In this document: positions 34,806 to 43,326 of the stretch, piece after piece
Position numbering within the stretch: position 1 is the stretch's first letter
Layout of the letters: each line of letters starts with the position of its first letter
The notes under the pieces: generated by a model
Databases searched by the model: none
Seen by the model: the letters and a program-made list of their open reading frames with translations, nothing else
What the model was told of the DNA's origin: nothing
Translations under genes and position numbers: made by a program
NCBI RefSeq assembly: GCF_002899895.1
Contig: NZ_PPEI02000006.1
Span: 62,001-126,000 of the forward strand
Direction of reading: 5' to 3'
Length of the DNA stretch: 64,000 bases
Source: Chryseobacterium oncorhynchi
GTDB taxonomy: Bacteria > Bacteroidota > Bacteroidia > Flavobacteriales > Weeksellaceae

Positions 34806-36164
34806 ATGTCAAATACCTTTTCCAAAATCAGAAACGCAATAGGATTGTTTACATCCATAGATTTTGACCAGTTAAGTGCCATCTCTAAAAAAGTAGACTT
34901 ACCCAAACTGATGCATAATTTTTCAAAATTGGACGATAAACAGCTTTCAGGACTTATGAAAATGCTTGATTCTGAAAAGAAAAAGAAAGAACTTCCTCCC
35001 ATTGATGGAGATTTTTATGACATCTACCATACTCTGTCTCCTGAACAGAGGGAAATTCAGTTGAAAGTAAGAGCCTTTATGGAAAAAGAAGTAAAACCTT
35101 TGGTGAATCATTATTGGCTAAGAGATGAATTTCCCTTTGAATTAATCCCAAAATTTCAAAAGCTGGATATCTGTGGTGTTACTTACGAAGGGTACGGGTG
35201 TCCGGGAATGCCATTCCTGATGGAAGGAGTTATTGCTATGGAAATGGCGAGAATTGATGCTTCCATTGCAACCTTTTTTGGGGTGCAGTCTGGATTAGCA
35301 ATGGGATCTATATATATATGTGGCTCAGAAGAACAGAAACAAAAATGGCTTCCGCAGATGCAGAAGTTTGAGAAAATAGGAGCATTCGGACTAACAGAGC
35401 CTGAAGTTGGCTCCGGAGCTGCGGGAGGTTTAACGGTAACCTGCAAAAAAACAGAAGAGGGCTGGCTGTTGAATGGACAAAAAAAATGGATTGGAAATGC
35501 AACCTTTGCGGATCTCGTTATTATCTGGGCAAGAGATTTAGACAGTGGAGATGTAAAAGGGTTTATTGTAGAAAAAGATAATCCTGGTTATTCTGTTGAA
35601 AAAATTAAAGGAAAAATGGCTCTCCGAATAGTTCAGAACGGATTAATTACCCTGAAAGACTGTCTGGTTACGGAAGAAAACCGTTTGCAGAATGCCAATT
35701 CATTTAAAGATACAGGAAAAGTGCTGCGAATGACCAGAGCAGGAGTAGCCTGGATGGCAACAGGCTGTGCAAGGGGAGCTTATGAAAGTGCACTGGCATA
35801 TACCAGAACAAGAGAACAGTTCGGAAAGCCCATTGCTTCATTTCAAATGATTCAAGGGCATTTGGTAGAAATGTTATCCAATCTTACGGCCATGCAGACT
35901 ATGGTCTTTAGATTGTCTGAAATGCAGGATGAAGGAATTTTAAAAGATGAGCATGCTTCGCTGGCCAAGGTTTTTTGTACCCTAAGAACAAGAGATATCG
36001 TTTCCAGAGCAAGAGAAGTGTTGGGTGGCAATGGTATTCTGCTAGAATATGACGTGGCCCGTTTTGTGGCAGATGCTGAAGCAATTTATTCCTACGAAGG
36101 AACAAAAGAAATCAATTCGCTCATCGTAGGACGATCGATTACAGGGTTCAGTGCATTTGTGTAA
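34806..36164 (+). CDS. Acyl-CoA dehydrogenase, glutaryl-CoA dehydrogenase/ACX4-like
   Basis: 452 residues from the ATG at 34806; the in-frame ATG at 34767 is inside the promoter region. FAD flavoenzyme that oxidises acyl-CoA to enoyl-CoA. Blocks: FGLTEPEVGSGAAGG, GWLLNGQKKWIGNATFADL (the IGNATFAD form resembles short-chain acyl-CoA enzymes and glutaryl-CoA dehydrogenases), RTREQFGKPIASFQ, and YEGTKEINSLIVGR with the catalytic Glu. An N-terminal extension of about 60 residues precedes the domain. Electrons would go to ETF, compare the 44286/46366 proteins. Confidence 0.93.
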   Translation: MSNTFSKIRNAIGLFTSIDFDQLSAISKKVDLPKLMHNFSKLDDKQLSGLMKMLDSEKKKKELPPIDGDFYDIYHTLSPEQREIQLKVRAFMEKEVKPLVNHYWLRDEFPFELIPKFQKLDICGVTYEGYGCPGMPFLMEGVIAMEMARIDASIATFFGVQSGLAMGSIYICGSEEQKQKWLPQMQKFEKIGAFGLTEPEVGSGAAGGLTVTCKKTEEGWLLNGQKKWIGNATFADLVIIWARDLDSGDVKGFIVEKDNPGYSVEKIKGKMALRIVQNGLITLKDCLVTEENRLQNANSFKDTGKVLRMTRAGVAWMATGCARGAYESALAYTRTREQFGKPIASFQMIQGHLVEMLSNLTAMQTMVFRLSEMQDEGILKDEHASLAKVFCTLRTRDIVSRAREVLGGNGILLEYDVARFVADAEAIYSYEGTKEINSLIVGRSITGFSAFV

Positions 36165-36192
36165 AGGAGTAATAGATAGTAATTATTACCGG

Positions 36193-36570
36193 TTAGCCCA
36201 CTAGGTTTTTATACTTGTCTTTATTGTCAATAATGATCCAGATATTAATAATGAACAGTACAGCAGAAATTGTAATGCCTACATTTGATGGATCCCTGAA
36301 TAAGTTATGGATTAAAATTCCTACCAATACCGGCAGTATAACGATAGCGCCTAATGCTCTTGTTTTTGGGAAAATGAATAATAATCCTCCAATTACTTCA
36401 ACAGCTCCCACTAAAGGTAGTAACCATCCTATTTCTCCAAAAGCTGCATAAATTTTCATTTGAGCTTCAGTGAGTGGTGGGATTGGGTTGTAATGAAAAA
36501 ACTTATCTAATCCTGCATTGATAAACATAATTCCGAATAAGAGACATAGAATGAATTTTATATATTTCAT
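36193..36570 (-). CDS. DoxX-family small membrane protein
   Basis: 125 residues, four membrane helices. N-terminal LFGIMFINAGLDKFFH and the central GAVEVIGGLLFIFPKTRALGA match DoxX/DoxD-like proteins. The family is linked in some bacteria to thiol or oxidative stress complexes, but most members lack a proven function. Convergent with the acyl-CoA dehydrogenase gene across 28 bases. Confidence 0.88.
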   Translation of the reverse strand: MKYIKFILCLLFGIMFINAGLDKFFHYNPIPPLTEAQMKIYAAFGEIGWLLPLVGAVEVIGGLLFIFPKTRALGAIVILPVLVGILIHNLFRDPSNVGITISAVLFIINIWIIIDNKDKYKNLVG

Positions 36571-36666
36571 GATTGAATATTTTACATCTAATGTAAAATA
36601 AAAATATTATTTTATCATTTATTTTTAATAAAAAATGAATAGGGTTGTATTAATGGTAGGTTAATG

Positions 36667-36699
36667 TTGGATTTTGTACAATTTTATTATTTATATTTG
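36667..36699 (+). promoter_or_regulatory. Promoter of the GG-leader peptide gene
   Basis: TATATTTG (36692-36699) with TTG at 36667-36669, 22 bases apart. The ATG follows 25 bases later after an AT-rich leader. Confidence 0.6.
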
Positions 36700-36724
36700 A
36701 AATACAAATTAAACTGATAATATT

Positions 36725-36970
36725 ATGTTGAAAAATCTTAAAAAATTAGACCGTACGGCTTTAAGAGAAATTCAAGGTGGAGTAGGTGTTGGAAAATGCG
36801 ATATCGGTCCTGTAGGATGTCCATGTAAAATTCCCCCTGGTGATCCTTGTTTAGGAGGTGGTCCTGGAGGCGGAGGGCCAGATTACGGATACTGTCCGGA
36901 TATACAATCTAATATTCTTTGTACAGAAACCTGTCCAAACGGAATGAGCCCATATTGCGCTCTTCCTTAA
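36725..36970 (+). CDS. Cys-rich bacteriocin-like peptide with double-glycine leader
   Basis: 81 residues. Leader MLKNLKKLDRTALREIQGG ends in Gly18-Gly19, the cleavage site used by peptidase-containing ABC exporters. Peptides with this leader (KNLKKL.R..L..I.GG) are common in Chryseobacterium. The 62-residue core is unusual: eight cysteines (25, 32, 34, 42, 57, 66, 70, 78) and a glycine-proline stretch (GGGPGGGGPDYG). No exporter, modification enzyme or immunity gene is adjacent. It has its own promoter and terminator. Bacteriocin activity is not established; a signalling or structural role is possible. Confidence 0.82.
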   Translation: MLKNLKKLDRTALREIQGGVGVGKCDIGPVGCPCKIPPGDPCLGGGPGGGGPDYGYCPDIQSNILCTETCPNGMSPYCALP

Positions 36971-36978
36971 TAAAAATA

Positions 36979-37016
36979 AAAAGACTGTCTTATTTCAAGG
37001 CAGTCTTTTTTTATTT
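36979..37016 (+). terminator. Rho-independent terminator of the peptide gene
   Basis: Stem AAAAGACTGTCTT / AAGGCAGTCTTTT (36979-36991 with 36997-37009) with a T run. Confidence 0.82.
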
Positions 37017-37050
37017 AAAGTTTAAAATATTGATTACTCATTATTCATCA

Positions 37051-38163
37051 TCAATCCATTTCTTTCAGGGTAATATTCTTTGAAATTTTATAACTTTTTT
37101 TCTTTTTATTGGGTCTTTCTTCTTCGCCAAGCAATTTCCCCCATGGCCTCAGATCCTCCACTCTTTCACAGATAATCTTAATGATGGCAATGGCCGGGAT
37201 GCAAAGGAACATTCCTGCAATACCCCAAAGATGTTCACCCAATAAAATTCCCACAAATGAAAATAAAGCATTGATTTTCACCTTTGAACCTACAACAAAT
37301 GGCAGAACAATATTTCCGTCTACGGCATGTACGGCAATATAACCCATGGCTACATAAATACAAGTTGACGGGCTGGAAGTGGCAAATGCAATGAAACATG
37401 AAATGACTAAAGAAATAAAAATTCCCAAATAAGGAATTACATTCAGCAAACCTGTTAAAACAGCCAGAAGAATAGCATATTTTACCCCTAGTACAGTAAG
37501 AACAATCGAAGTCAGAATAGATACAATAATAACCTGAAGAAAAAGCCCGAAGATATATTTCTTCGTCATAATACGGATTTCATTCACTGCTTCTTCTACA
37601 CTTGATTTGTGTCTTTCATTAAAAACCGCAATAATAAAGTTGTTTAAAAGTCTTCTGTAATTTAAAATAAAAATAAAAAATATGGTGAAAAATATAATAA
37701 AACCAAACCCTGTTGAAAATATTCCGAATGTAAAACCTAGAATTGCTCCAGATGAAGAAAGGAGTTTATTTAACCCCTGGTTGATGTAATCTACCTGTTC
37801 ATCCACCTTTACATTAAATGTCTTCGAAATCCAGTGTTGGAAGCCATTAAAGACCGTAGTAAACTGCTCCCTAAGATGGGGAAGGTCCTTGCTGAAGTCT
37901 GATAATTGTGTGCTAAAGAAATATATTAACCCGCTTAAAATCATCAACATGATAAAAACAGAGGTCATTGTTGACATAGATCTCGGAAATCTTAGTTTTT
38001 TCTCCATGAATGTTGCTGCCGGTAAAAACAGCATTGCCATTAGAAAAGCAAGAAAAAATGGAGCTAAAATGCTCTGTCCTAATGCCAAAAGATAGCCAAG
38101 CCCGATGATGGAAATAATAACGAGCGTAAGCTTGACAAGGAAAGGAAGTCTAAGGAAATTCAT
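37051..38163 (-). CDS. AI-2E family (PerM/YdiK-like) membrane protein
   Basis: 370 residues, about eight membrane helices. The family signature is visible in GLLNVIPYLGIFISLVISC and the C-terminal LLGEHLWGIAGMFLCIPAIAIIK. A soluble insert lies at about 80-150 and a basic tail (PNKKKKSYKISK) at the end. Family members are exporters or transporters of varied or unknown substrates; the AI-2 name should not be taken as proof of signal transport. Separated from lon by a terminator. Confidence 0.9.
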   Translation of the reverse strand: MNFLRLPFLVKLTLVIISIIGLGYLLALGQSILAPFFLAFLMAMLFLPAATFMEKKLRFPRSMSTMTSVFIMLMILSGLIYFFSTQLSDFSKDLPHLREQFTTVFNGFQHWISKTFNVKVDEQVDYINQGLNKLLSSSGAILGFTFGIFSTGFGFIIFFTIFFIFILNYRRLLNNFIIAVFNERHKSSVEEAVNEIRIMTKKYIFGLFLQVIIVSILTSIVLTVLGVKYAILLAVLTGLLNVIPYLGIFISLVISCFIAFATSSPSTCIYVAMGYIAVHAVDGNIVLPFVVGSKVKINALFSFVGILLGEHLWGIAGMFLCIPAIAIIKIICERVEDLRPWGKLLGEEERPNKKKKSYKISKNITLKEMD

Positions 38164-38310
38164 AATCTATAATCTACAGTATGGAATAAAAATAAGAAAA
38201 ACCCATTGAATTAAAGAAATTTTTATTCAATCAATGTGGATTTTTTCTTTCTGGATATCAAATTTCATTCCACCTGATGAAATAATAGAAAGCTTTGATA
38301 TCCAAAAACA
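38164..38310. repeat. Nested inverted repeats between lon and the AI-2E gene
   Basis: GGATATCAAA (38253-38262) is complementary to TTTGATATCC (38294-38303), enclosing a smaller hairpin TTTCAT/ATGAAA. A further ATTGAAT/ATTCAAT pair lies nearer the AI-2E gene. No gene is seen in this stretch. It is a structured leader or a remnant of terminators. Confidence 0.5.
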
Positions 38311-38341
38311 GAAACACGTTCCGGTAATCAGAACGTGTTTC
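38311..38341 (-). terminator. Terminator of lon
   Basis: Perfect 11-bp stem GAAACACGTTC / GAACGTGTTTC (38311-38321 with 38331-38341) with T-rich sequence on the minus strand side. Confidence 0.75.
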
Positions 38342-38379
38342 CTTATTGAGAAGTTAATATGTTATGTTGATAAGTTGTC

Positions 38380-40785
38380 TTATTTTTCAATGGCGATATC
38401 AATGACTTCCTCCATTCTGTTTACATAATGTACTTTAAGATTCTTCAGATAGTCTTTTTTAATCTCCTCCACATCCTTTCTGTTAGCTTCACAAAGAATT
38501 ACATCCTTTACACCGGCTCTTGTTGCGGCTAAAAGCTTTTCCTTGATTCCACCTACCGGAAGAACTTTCCCTCTTAAGGTAATTTCCCCTGTCATAGCAA
38601 GGTGTGGTTTTATTTTTTTGTTTTTAAAAGAAGAAACCATAGAAGTAAGCATTGCTATACCTGCGGATGGTCCGTCTTTAGGAGTTGCCCCTTCAGGAAC
38701 GTGAACGTGAATGTTTTTCTTATCCAGATCTTCCTGAGCAATTCCCAATTCGTTATGCTTAGCTTTAATATACTCTAAGGCAATGGTCGCAGACTCTTTC
38801 ATAACGGTTCCCAGATTTCCGGTCATCGTTAATGTGCCCTTTCCATTACTTAAAATACTTTCAATATATAAGATGTCTCCGCCTACGCTTGTCCATGCTA
38901 AACCTGTTACTACACCAGGAACTCCTGTAATTTCAGATAAACTCTTCGGTCTTGGAACTCCAAGAATTTCGTCTACCTTTTCAAGAGATATTTTTGGATC
39001 ATAGTCTTTTACTAAAGCCGTTTGTAGTGCTACCCATCTTGCAATGGAAGCAATCCTTTTCTCCAGAGATCTCACACCGCTTTCCGAAGTATGCGCTTCA
39101 ATAATATGTTTAAGCTCAGGATTTCCAAGCTTGAATGATTTAGCATCCAAGCCATTTTCCTCTTGCTGCTTCTTGATTAAGTGTCTTTTAGCAATTTCAA
39201 TCTTTTCCTCAAGGGTATATCCTGCAATTTGAATAACTTCTGTTCTATCCAAAAGAGGAGTTTGAATGGTTGAAAGAGAATTGGCTGTCGCAATAAACAT
39301 TACTCTTGATAAATCATATCCCATTTCAAGGAAGTTATCATAGAATGATTTATTTTGTTCAGGGTCAAGGACTTCCAGTAGTGCAGAACTTGGATCCCCA
39401 TGAAGACCTTGTCCGATTTTATCAATCTCATCCAAAACAATTACCGGATTGGAGGTTCCTGATTTTTTAATAGACTGCAGGATTCTTCCGGCCATTGCAC
39501 CGATATATGTTTTTCTGTGTCCACGGATTTCACTTTCGTCATGAAGTCCACCCAGAGATAATCTTACATACTTTCTGCCTAAAGAGTCCGCAATAGATTT
39601 TCCTAAAGATGTTTTACCTACTCCCGGAGGTCCTACCAATAATAAGATAGGAGACTTCATGTTGTTTTTTAATTTTAAAACAGCCATATGTTCCAGGATT
39701 CTTTTCTTGATATCCTCCAGTCCGAAATGTGCTTTATCTAATACTTTTTCAGCTTTTGCAATATCAAAAATGTCTTTGGTATAAGTATCCCACGGAAGGT
39801 CTGTAAAGAAATCCAAATAGTTTCTCTGTACGTTGTAGTCCGGAGAATTAGGATTTTGACGTTGTAATCGGCCAATTTCCTTTTGGAAATGTTCCTCAAC
39901 TTCCTTACTCCATTTCTTCGTTTTTGCTTTAGCAATAAGATCTTCCACATCACTTTCAGGTCCACCACCCAATTCTTCCTGGATAGTTCTGATTTGTTGA
40001 TTCAGAAAATATTCTCTTTGTTGCTTATCAAGATCCTTTGAGGTTTTTTGATGAATCTGGTTTCTTAGTTCCAGCTTTCTGAAGTCCTCATGCATCATTT
40101 CATAGCATTTATTAGCTCTCTCCATCATGCTTTTTTCCTCTAGTAATCTCTGCTTTTCAAGAGATGGGAAGCTCGCATTGGTACAGATGAAGTTCAGCAG
40201 ATCATCATTATTGTTGATGTTCTTGATGGCAAAATTTGCGGCATTAGGAATATTAGGATCGAGTTCAATGATTTTTAAAGCCAGGTCCTTAATGTTTTCT
40301 AACAAAGCATCATATTCCTCCTCATTTTTAGGTTTCGTATCTTTTAGTTTTGAAATTTCAGCTTTGAAATAGGGCTGATTATCAGTTATCTTCTTGATTT
40401 TGAACCTGTGAAAACCTTTTGTGATTGCTGTGATATTACCCTCAGGAAGTTTAATGATCTTAATGATCTTCGCTAGAGTACCGGTGGTGTAAATATCTTT
40501 CTCAGTAGGCTGTTCAAGATCAGAGTTTTTCTGGCTTATAATTCCAATAAAATCTCCGTTCTTTTGTGCATCTTCAATAAGTTGTATTGATGTTTTTCTT
40601 CCAGCAGTAATAGGAATCACCACATTCGGGAACATAACCATATTTCTTACGGGAAGTATCGGGAATATTTTCTGTTCGGAATTCTTATCAGTCTCTGCAA
40701 AGTCGGAAAGATTGATTTCCTCAGCTACAATATCAAAACCGTCGCTGATCATTTCTTCTAAACTCATATCTTCAAATTCTGTCAT
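38380..40785 (-). CDS. lon: ATP-dependent protease La (Lon)
   Basis: 801 residues. Degrades misfolded and regulatory proteins in the cytoplasm. N-terminal LAN domain (about 40-240: FPILPVRNMVMFPNVVIPI), AAA+ module with Walker A GPPGVGKTSLG and Walker B VIVLDEIDKIG, and a C-terminal serine-lysine peptidase domain with S707 in GPSAG and K750 in GGIKEK. Full length. A perfect palindrome lies just upstream of the start codon and may be an operator. Confidence 0.98.
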   Translation of the reverse strand: MTEFEDMSLEEMISDGFDIVAEEINLSDFAETDKNSEQKIFPILPVRNMVMFPNVVIPITAGRKTSIQLIEDAQKNGDFIGIISQKNSDLEQPTEKDIYTTGTLAKIIKIIKLPEGNITAITKGFHRFKIKKITDNQPYFKAEISKLKDTKPKNEEEYDALLENIKDLALKIIELDPNIPNAANFAIKNINNNDDLLNFICTNASFPSLEKQRLLEEKSMMERANKCYEMMHEDFRKLELRNQIHQKTSKDLDKQQREYFLNQQIRTIQEELGGGPESDVEDLIAKAKTKKWSKEVEEHFQKEIGRLQRQNPNSPDYNVQRNYLDFFTDLPWDTYTKDIFDIAKAEKVLDKAHFGLEDIKKRILEHMAVLKLKNNMKSPILLLVGPPGVGKTSLGKSIADSLGRKYVRLSLGGLHDESEIRGHRKTYIGAMAGRILQSIKKSGTSNPVIVLDEIDKIGQGLHGDPSSALLEVLDPEQNKSFYDNFLEMGYDLSRVMFIATANSLSTIQTPLLDRTEVIQIAGYTLEEKIEIAKRHLIKKQQEENGLDAKSFKLGNPELKHIIEAHTSESGVRSLEKRIASIARWVALQTALVKDYDPKISLEKVDEILGVPRPKSLSEITGVPGVVTGLAWTSVGGDILYIESILSNGKGTLTMTGNLGTVMKESATIALEYIKAKHNELGIAQEDLDKKNIHVHVPEGATPKDGPSAGIAMLTSMVSSFKNKKIKPHLAMTGEITLRGKVLPVGGIKEKLLAATRAGVKDVILCEANRKDVEEIKKDYLKNLKVHYVNRMEEVIDIAIEK

Positions 40786-40794
40786 AATGAATCA

Positions 40795-40811
40795 AATGAC
40801 AAATTGTCATT
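40795..40811 (-). promoter_or_regulatory. Perfect palindrome upstream of lon, candidate operator
   Basis: AATGACA-AAT-TGTCATT, 7-base arms around a 3-base centre, ending 9 bases before the lon ATG. It could be a repressor site or an RNA hairpin over the ribosome binding region. No known Bacteroidota heat-shock operator of this form is recalled. Confidence 0.4.
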
Positions 40812-41045
40812 TTCGTTTTTAATCGTTAAATAGATTTTTTATAATATAGCCTGAAAACGTGTAGTATATTATAATGTTCTAAAATGCACAATACTTATGC
40901 CATTTGTTTTTTGCTAAAAAATATGGTCAAAATTTCCTTTTTTATGTAATCTTTGCGATTTAAAATTAAAATAAGGAACTTCTATTTCTGTAATTTCTTA
41001 AAAATGTGTATTTTCGCAAACTGATAAAAAACTATAATTTATAAA

Positions 41046-43199
41046 ATGGCAATTTTAGGACAGATTAGGAGTAAGCCTTGGCTTTTGATGGGAGTAATAG
41101 CCCTAGCGCTTTTGGCGTTCTTGGTAAACCCCGATAGTATCGACAAGGTTTTTGGTAAGAATCCTGACGTTTTAGGAAAAGTAAACGGTGAGAAAGTCAC
41201 CCGCGAAGAGTTTAATGATCAGCTTTTCGTGTTGCAACAACAAGCAGAGCAACAAGGTCGTCCGAAAAACGGTCTTGAAGAGCAGGCTTGGCAGTTACTT
41301 GTACAATCTAAGCTTATTAAGCAACAGTTTGAAAAATTGGGCTTTGAAATGACTGATGATTATTTCTGGAACCAGATCCAGTATGATCAGATGTTTGCCC
41401 AAAATCAACAGTTCTTTGATGAGAAAGGTAATTTTAAAACTCAAGAACTTAAAAAAGAAATTGAAACATTACAAAGCACCAATCCTCAAGGATATGCTCA
41501 ATGGTTAAAAACTAAAAAAACAATTGAGTACAGACTGATGGCTAGACAGGTGTTTTCCAATATTTCAGCAGGTATCACTACAGGTAAGAAAGAAGCTGAG
41601 GAATTGATGAAGCAAAGAGATCAGCTTGCTGATATCGACTTTGTAAAGGTAGACTATGCAGCATATCTTCAGAAAACGAAGATCAATGTTTCTACAGAAG
41701 ATCTTACAAACTACATCAAGCAGCATCCGGTAATGTTCAAGGCAGAGCCTAGCAGAAATATCGGAATTGTATTTTTCCCTTCCAAGCCAAGCGCAGCAGA
41801 TGATGCAGCAGCTTTAAAGGAAATTACGAAGCTATATTCAGGAGGTACAGATGCTAGTGGAGGTGCAGAAAACTTCCAGAATACAAAGAACGATTCTATG
41901 TTTGTTATGGCAAACTCAGATTCTCCTTTTAACCCTCAGTATGTAAAGCCTACGCAATTGCCTGCAACTATACAAGGTCAGATCGCAACAGCTGCGGTAG
42001 GACAAACATTTGGTCCTTATAAGGAACAAAACTTCTATGTAGTTTCTAAGCTTGTAGGTAAAAAGACTTCTGATTCTACATTGTCAAGACATATCCTGAT
42101 TGCTTTCAAAGGAAGCCCTGCAGGAGAAGGAGTGACAAGATCTAAAGAGCAGGCTAAAAAAATGGCTGACTCTATTGGAGCTATCGTAAAAGCAACTCCA
42201 GCTAAATTTACAGAGTTTCTTAAGCTTTCAAGTGATCCAAATTCTGCAGCACAAGGTGGTAGCTTAGGTTGGACAACTCCAGAGACGCCTTTCGTTCCTG
42301 AGTTCCTTGCTTATTTAGCAAACAATCCTAAAGGGGCAACAGGAGTTGTGGAAACACAGTTCGGTTACCATATCATCAATATTGAAGATAAAAAATCAGG
42401 ATCAATGGGGTATCAGGTTGCTAATCTTGTAAAAGAGATCAAGCCTTCAGATGCTACAGAAGCTGAAACAGACAAAAAAGCTAGAAAATTCATTCAGCAG
42501 GTTCAAGGGAAATCATTCAATGATTTTGTGAATATTGCTAAAAAAGATAACTACCAGTTCTCTAACCCTAAGGCTGCAAAGAGATTTGAAGGCCAACTTC
42601 AGGGCTTAGGTACAGAAAAAGACGGAGAGATCTTAACTTGGGCTTTCGATAAGAAAAGATCCAAAGGAGATACAGAATTCTTTACTGTAGACGGAACAGG
42701 AGATAAAATTGTAGTATACCTAAACGGAAAACAGGAAGCAGGTCTTGCTGATCCGGAATCTGTAAGAGACCAAATTGAAGTTCTTGTTAAAAATAAATTG
42801 GCAGCAAAACAAATTTCTGATAAAATTGCTGGAGCGAAAGCTTCAAACTTAGATCAGATTGCTAAATTATTTGCTACTTCAAAACAAGCGGCTCAAGTAA
42901 ATCTACTGAATCCTTCAATTGCTGGTTCAATGGAGCCTAAAGTTGCCGGTGCTGCATTTGGTGTAGCAAAAGGTAAACTTTCTAATCCGGTTGAAGGGGG
43001 AACAGGTGTTTATGTGTTGATCAAAAAATCAGAAACAGTAAACAAACAACCTGGTGATCTTAAGCAGTTCACAGAGTCTATTACTCAAAGAAATGCAGGT
43101 ATGTTCGGACAGGCTTGGTTAAAGAGTCTTCAGGATAATTCTGATATTGAGGATTACAGAATTGAGATCTGGAACAAGGTAGGAAACCAACAACAATAA
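41046..43199 (+). CDS. PpiD-like periplasmic chaperone/peptidyl-prolyl isomerase
   Basis: 717 residues. One N-terminal membrane helix (about 13-27) anchors a periplasmic chain. SurA/PpiD N-domain at about 40-200 (DVLGKVNGEKVTREEFND), PPIC rotamase domain at about 345-455 (SRHILIAFKG, AKKMADSI, GGSLGWTTPETPFVPEF, VVETQFGYHIINIEDK), then further chaperone-like repeats. It assists folding of exported proteins. The ATG follows a TATTTTCG element, a weak variant of the -7 consensus. Single-gene unit with terminator. Confidence 0.93.
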   Translation: MAILGQIRSKPWLLMGVIALALLAFLVNPDSIDKVFGKNPDVLGKVNGEKVTREEFNDQLFVLQQQAEQQGRPKNGLEEQAWQLLVQSKLIKQQFEKLGFEMTDDYFWNQIQYDQMFAQNQQFFDEKGNFKTQELKKEIETLQSTNPQGYAQWLKTKKTIEYRLMARQVFSNISAGITTGKKEAEELMKQRDQLADIDFVKVDYAAYLQKTKINVSTEDLTNYIKQHPVMFKAEPSRNIGIVFFPSKPSAADDAAALKEITKLYSGGTDASGGAENFQNTKNDSMFVMANSDSPFNPQYVKPTQLPATIQGQIATAAVGQTFGPYKEQNFYVVSKLVGKKTSDSTLSRHILIAFKGSPAGEGVTRSKEQAKKMADSIGAIVKATPAKFTEFLKLSSDPNSAAQGGSLGWTTPETPFVPEFLAYLANNPKGATGVVETQFGYHIINIEDKKSGSMGYQVANLVKEIKPSDATEAETDKKARKFIQQVQGKSFNDFVNIAKKDNYQFSNPKAAKRFEGQLQGLGTEKDGEILTWAFDKKRSKGDTEFFTVDGTGDKIVVYLNGKQEAGLADPESVRDQIEVLVKNKLAAKQISDKIAGAKASNLDQIAKLFATSKQAAQVNLLNPSIAGSMEPKVAGAAFGVAKGKLSNPVEGGTGVYVLIKKSETVNKQPGDLKQFTESITQRNAGMFGQAWLKSLQDNSDIEDYRIEIWNKVGNQQQ

Positions 43200-43218
43200 G
43201 AGATTCATCTTATCAATA

Positions 43219-43251
43219 TAAAAGCGACAAAAAAATTTGTCGCTTTTTTTG
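43219..43251 (+). terminator. Rho-independent terminator of the PpiD-like gene
   Basis: Stem AAAAGCGACAAA / TTTGTCGCTTTT followed by T run. Confidence 0.85.
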
Positions 43252-43296
43252 TATTTAACGCAGAACAATAAAGGAAAAGATTTATTTAAAATGTAC

Positions 43297-43304
43297 TATA
43301 TTTG
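43297..43304 (+). promoter_or_regulatory. -7 promoter element of the MlaD-family gene
   Basis: TATATTTG followed by C, 22 bases before the GTG start. It begins the + strand unit through the Fe-S proteins. Confidence 0.55.
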
Positions 43305-43326
43305 CTTATTAGAAAAAAATTAGCAA

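Noticed and set aside
34577-35002. 141-codon minus-strand open frame spanning the acyl-CoA dehydrogenase start
   Set aside because: Overlaps both the DUF4349 start region and the dehydrogenase; low-complexity, no conserved motif.
36193-36970. DoxX gene as immunity or export partner for the GG-leader peptide
   Set aside because: It is on the opposite strand with its own end, and DoxX proteins are common without such peptides.
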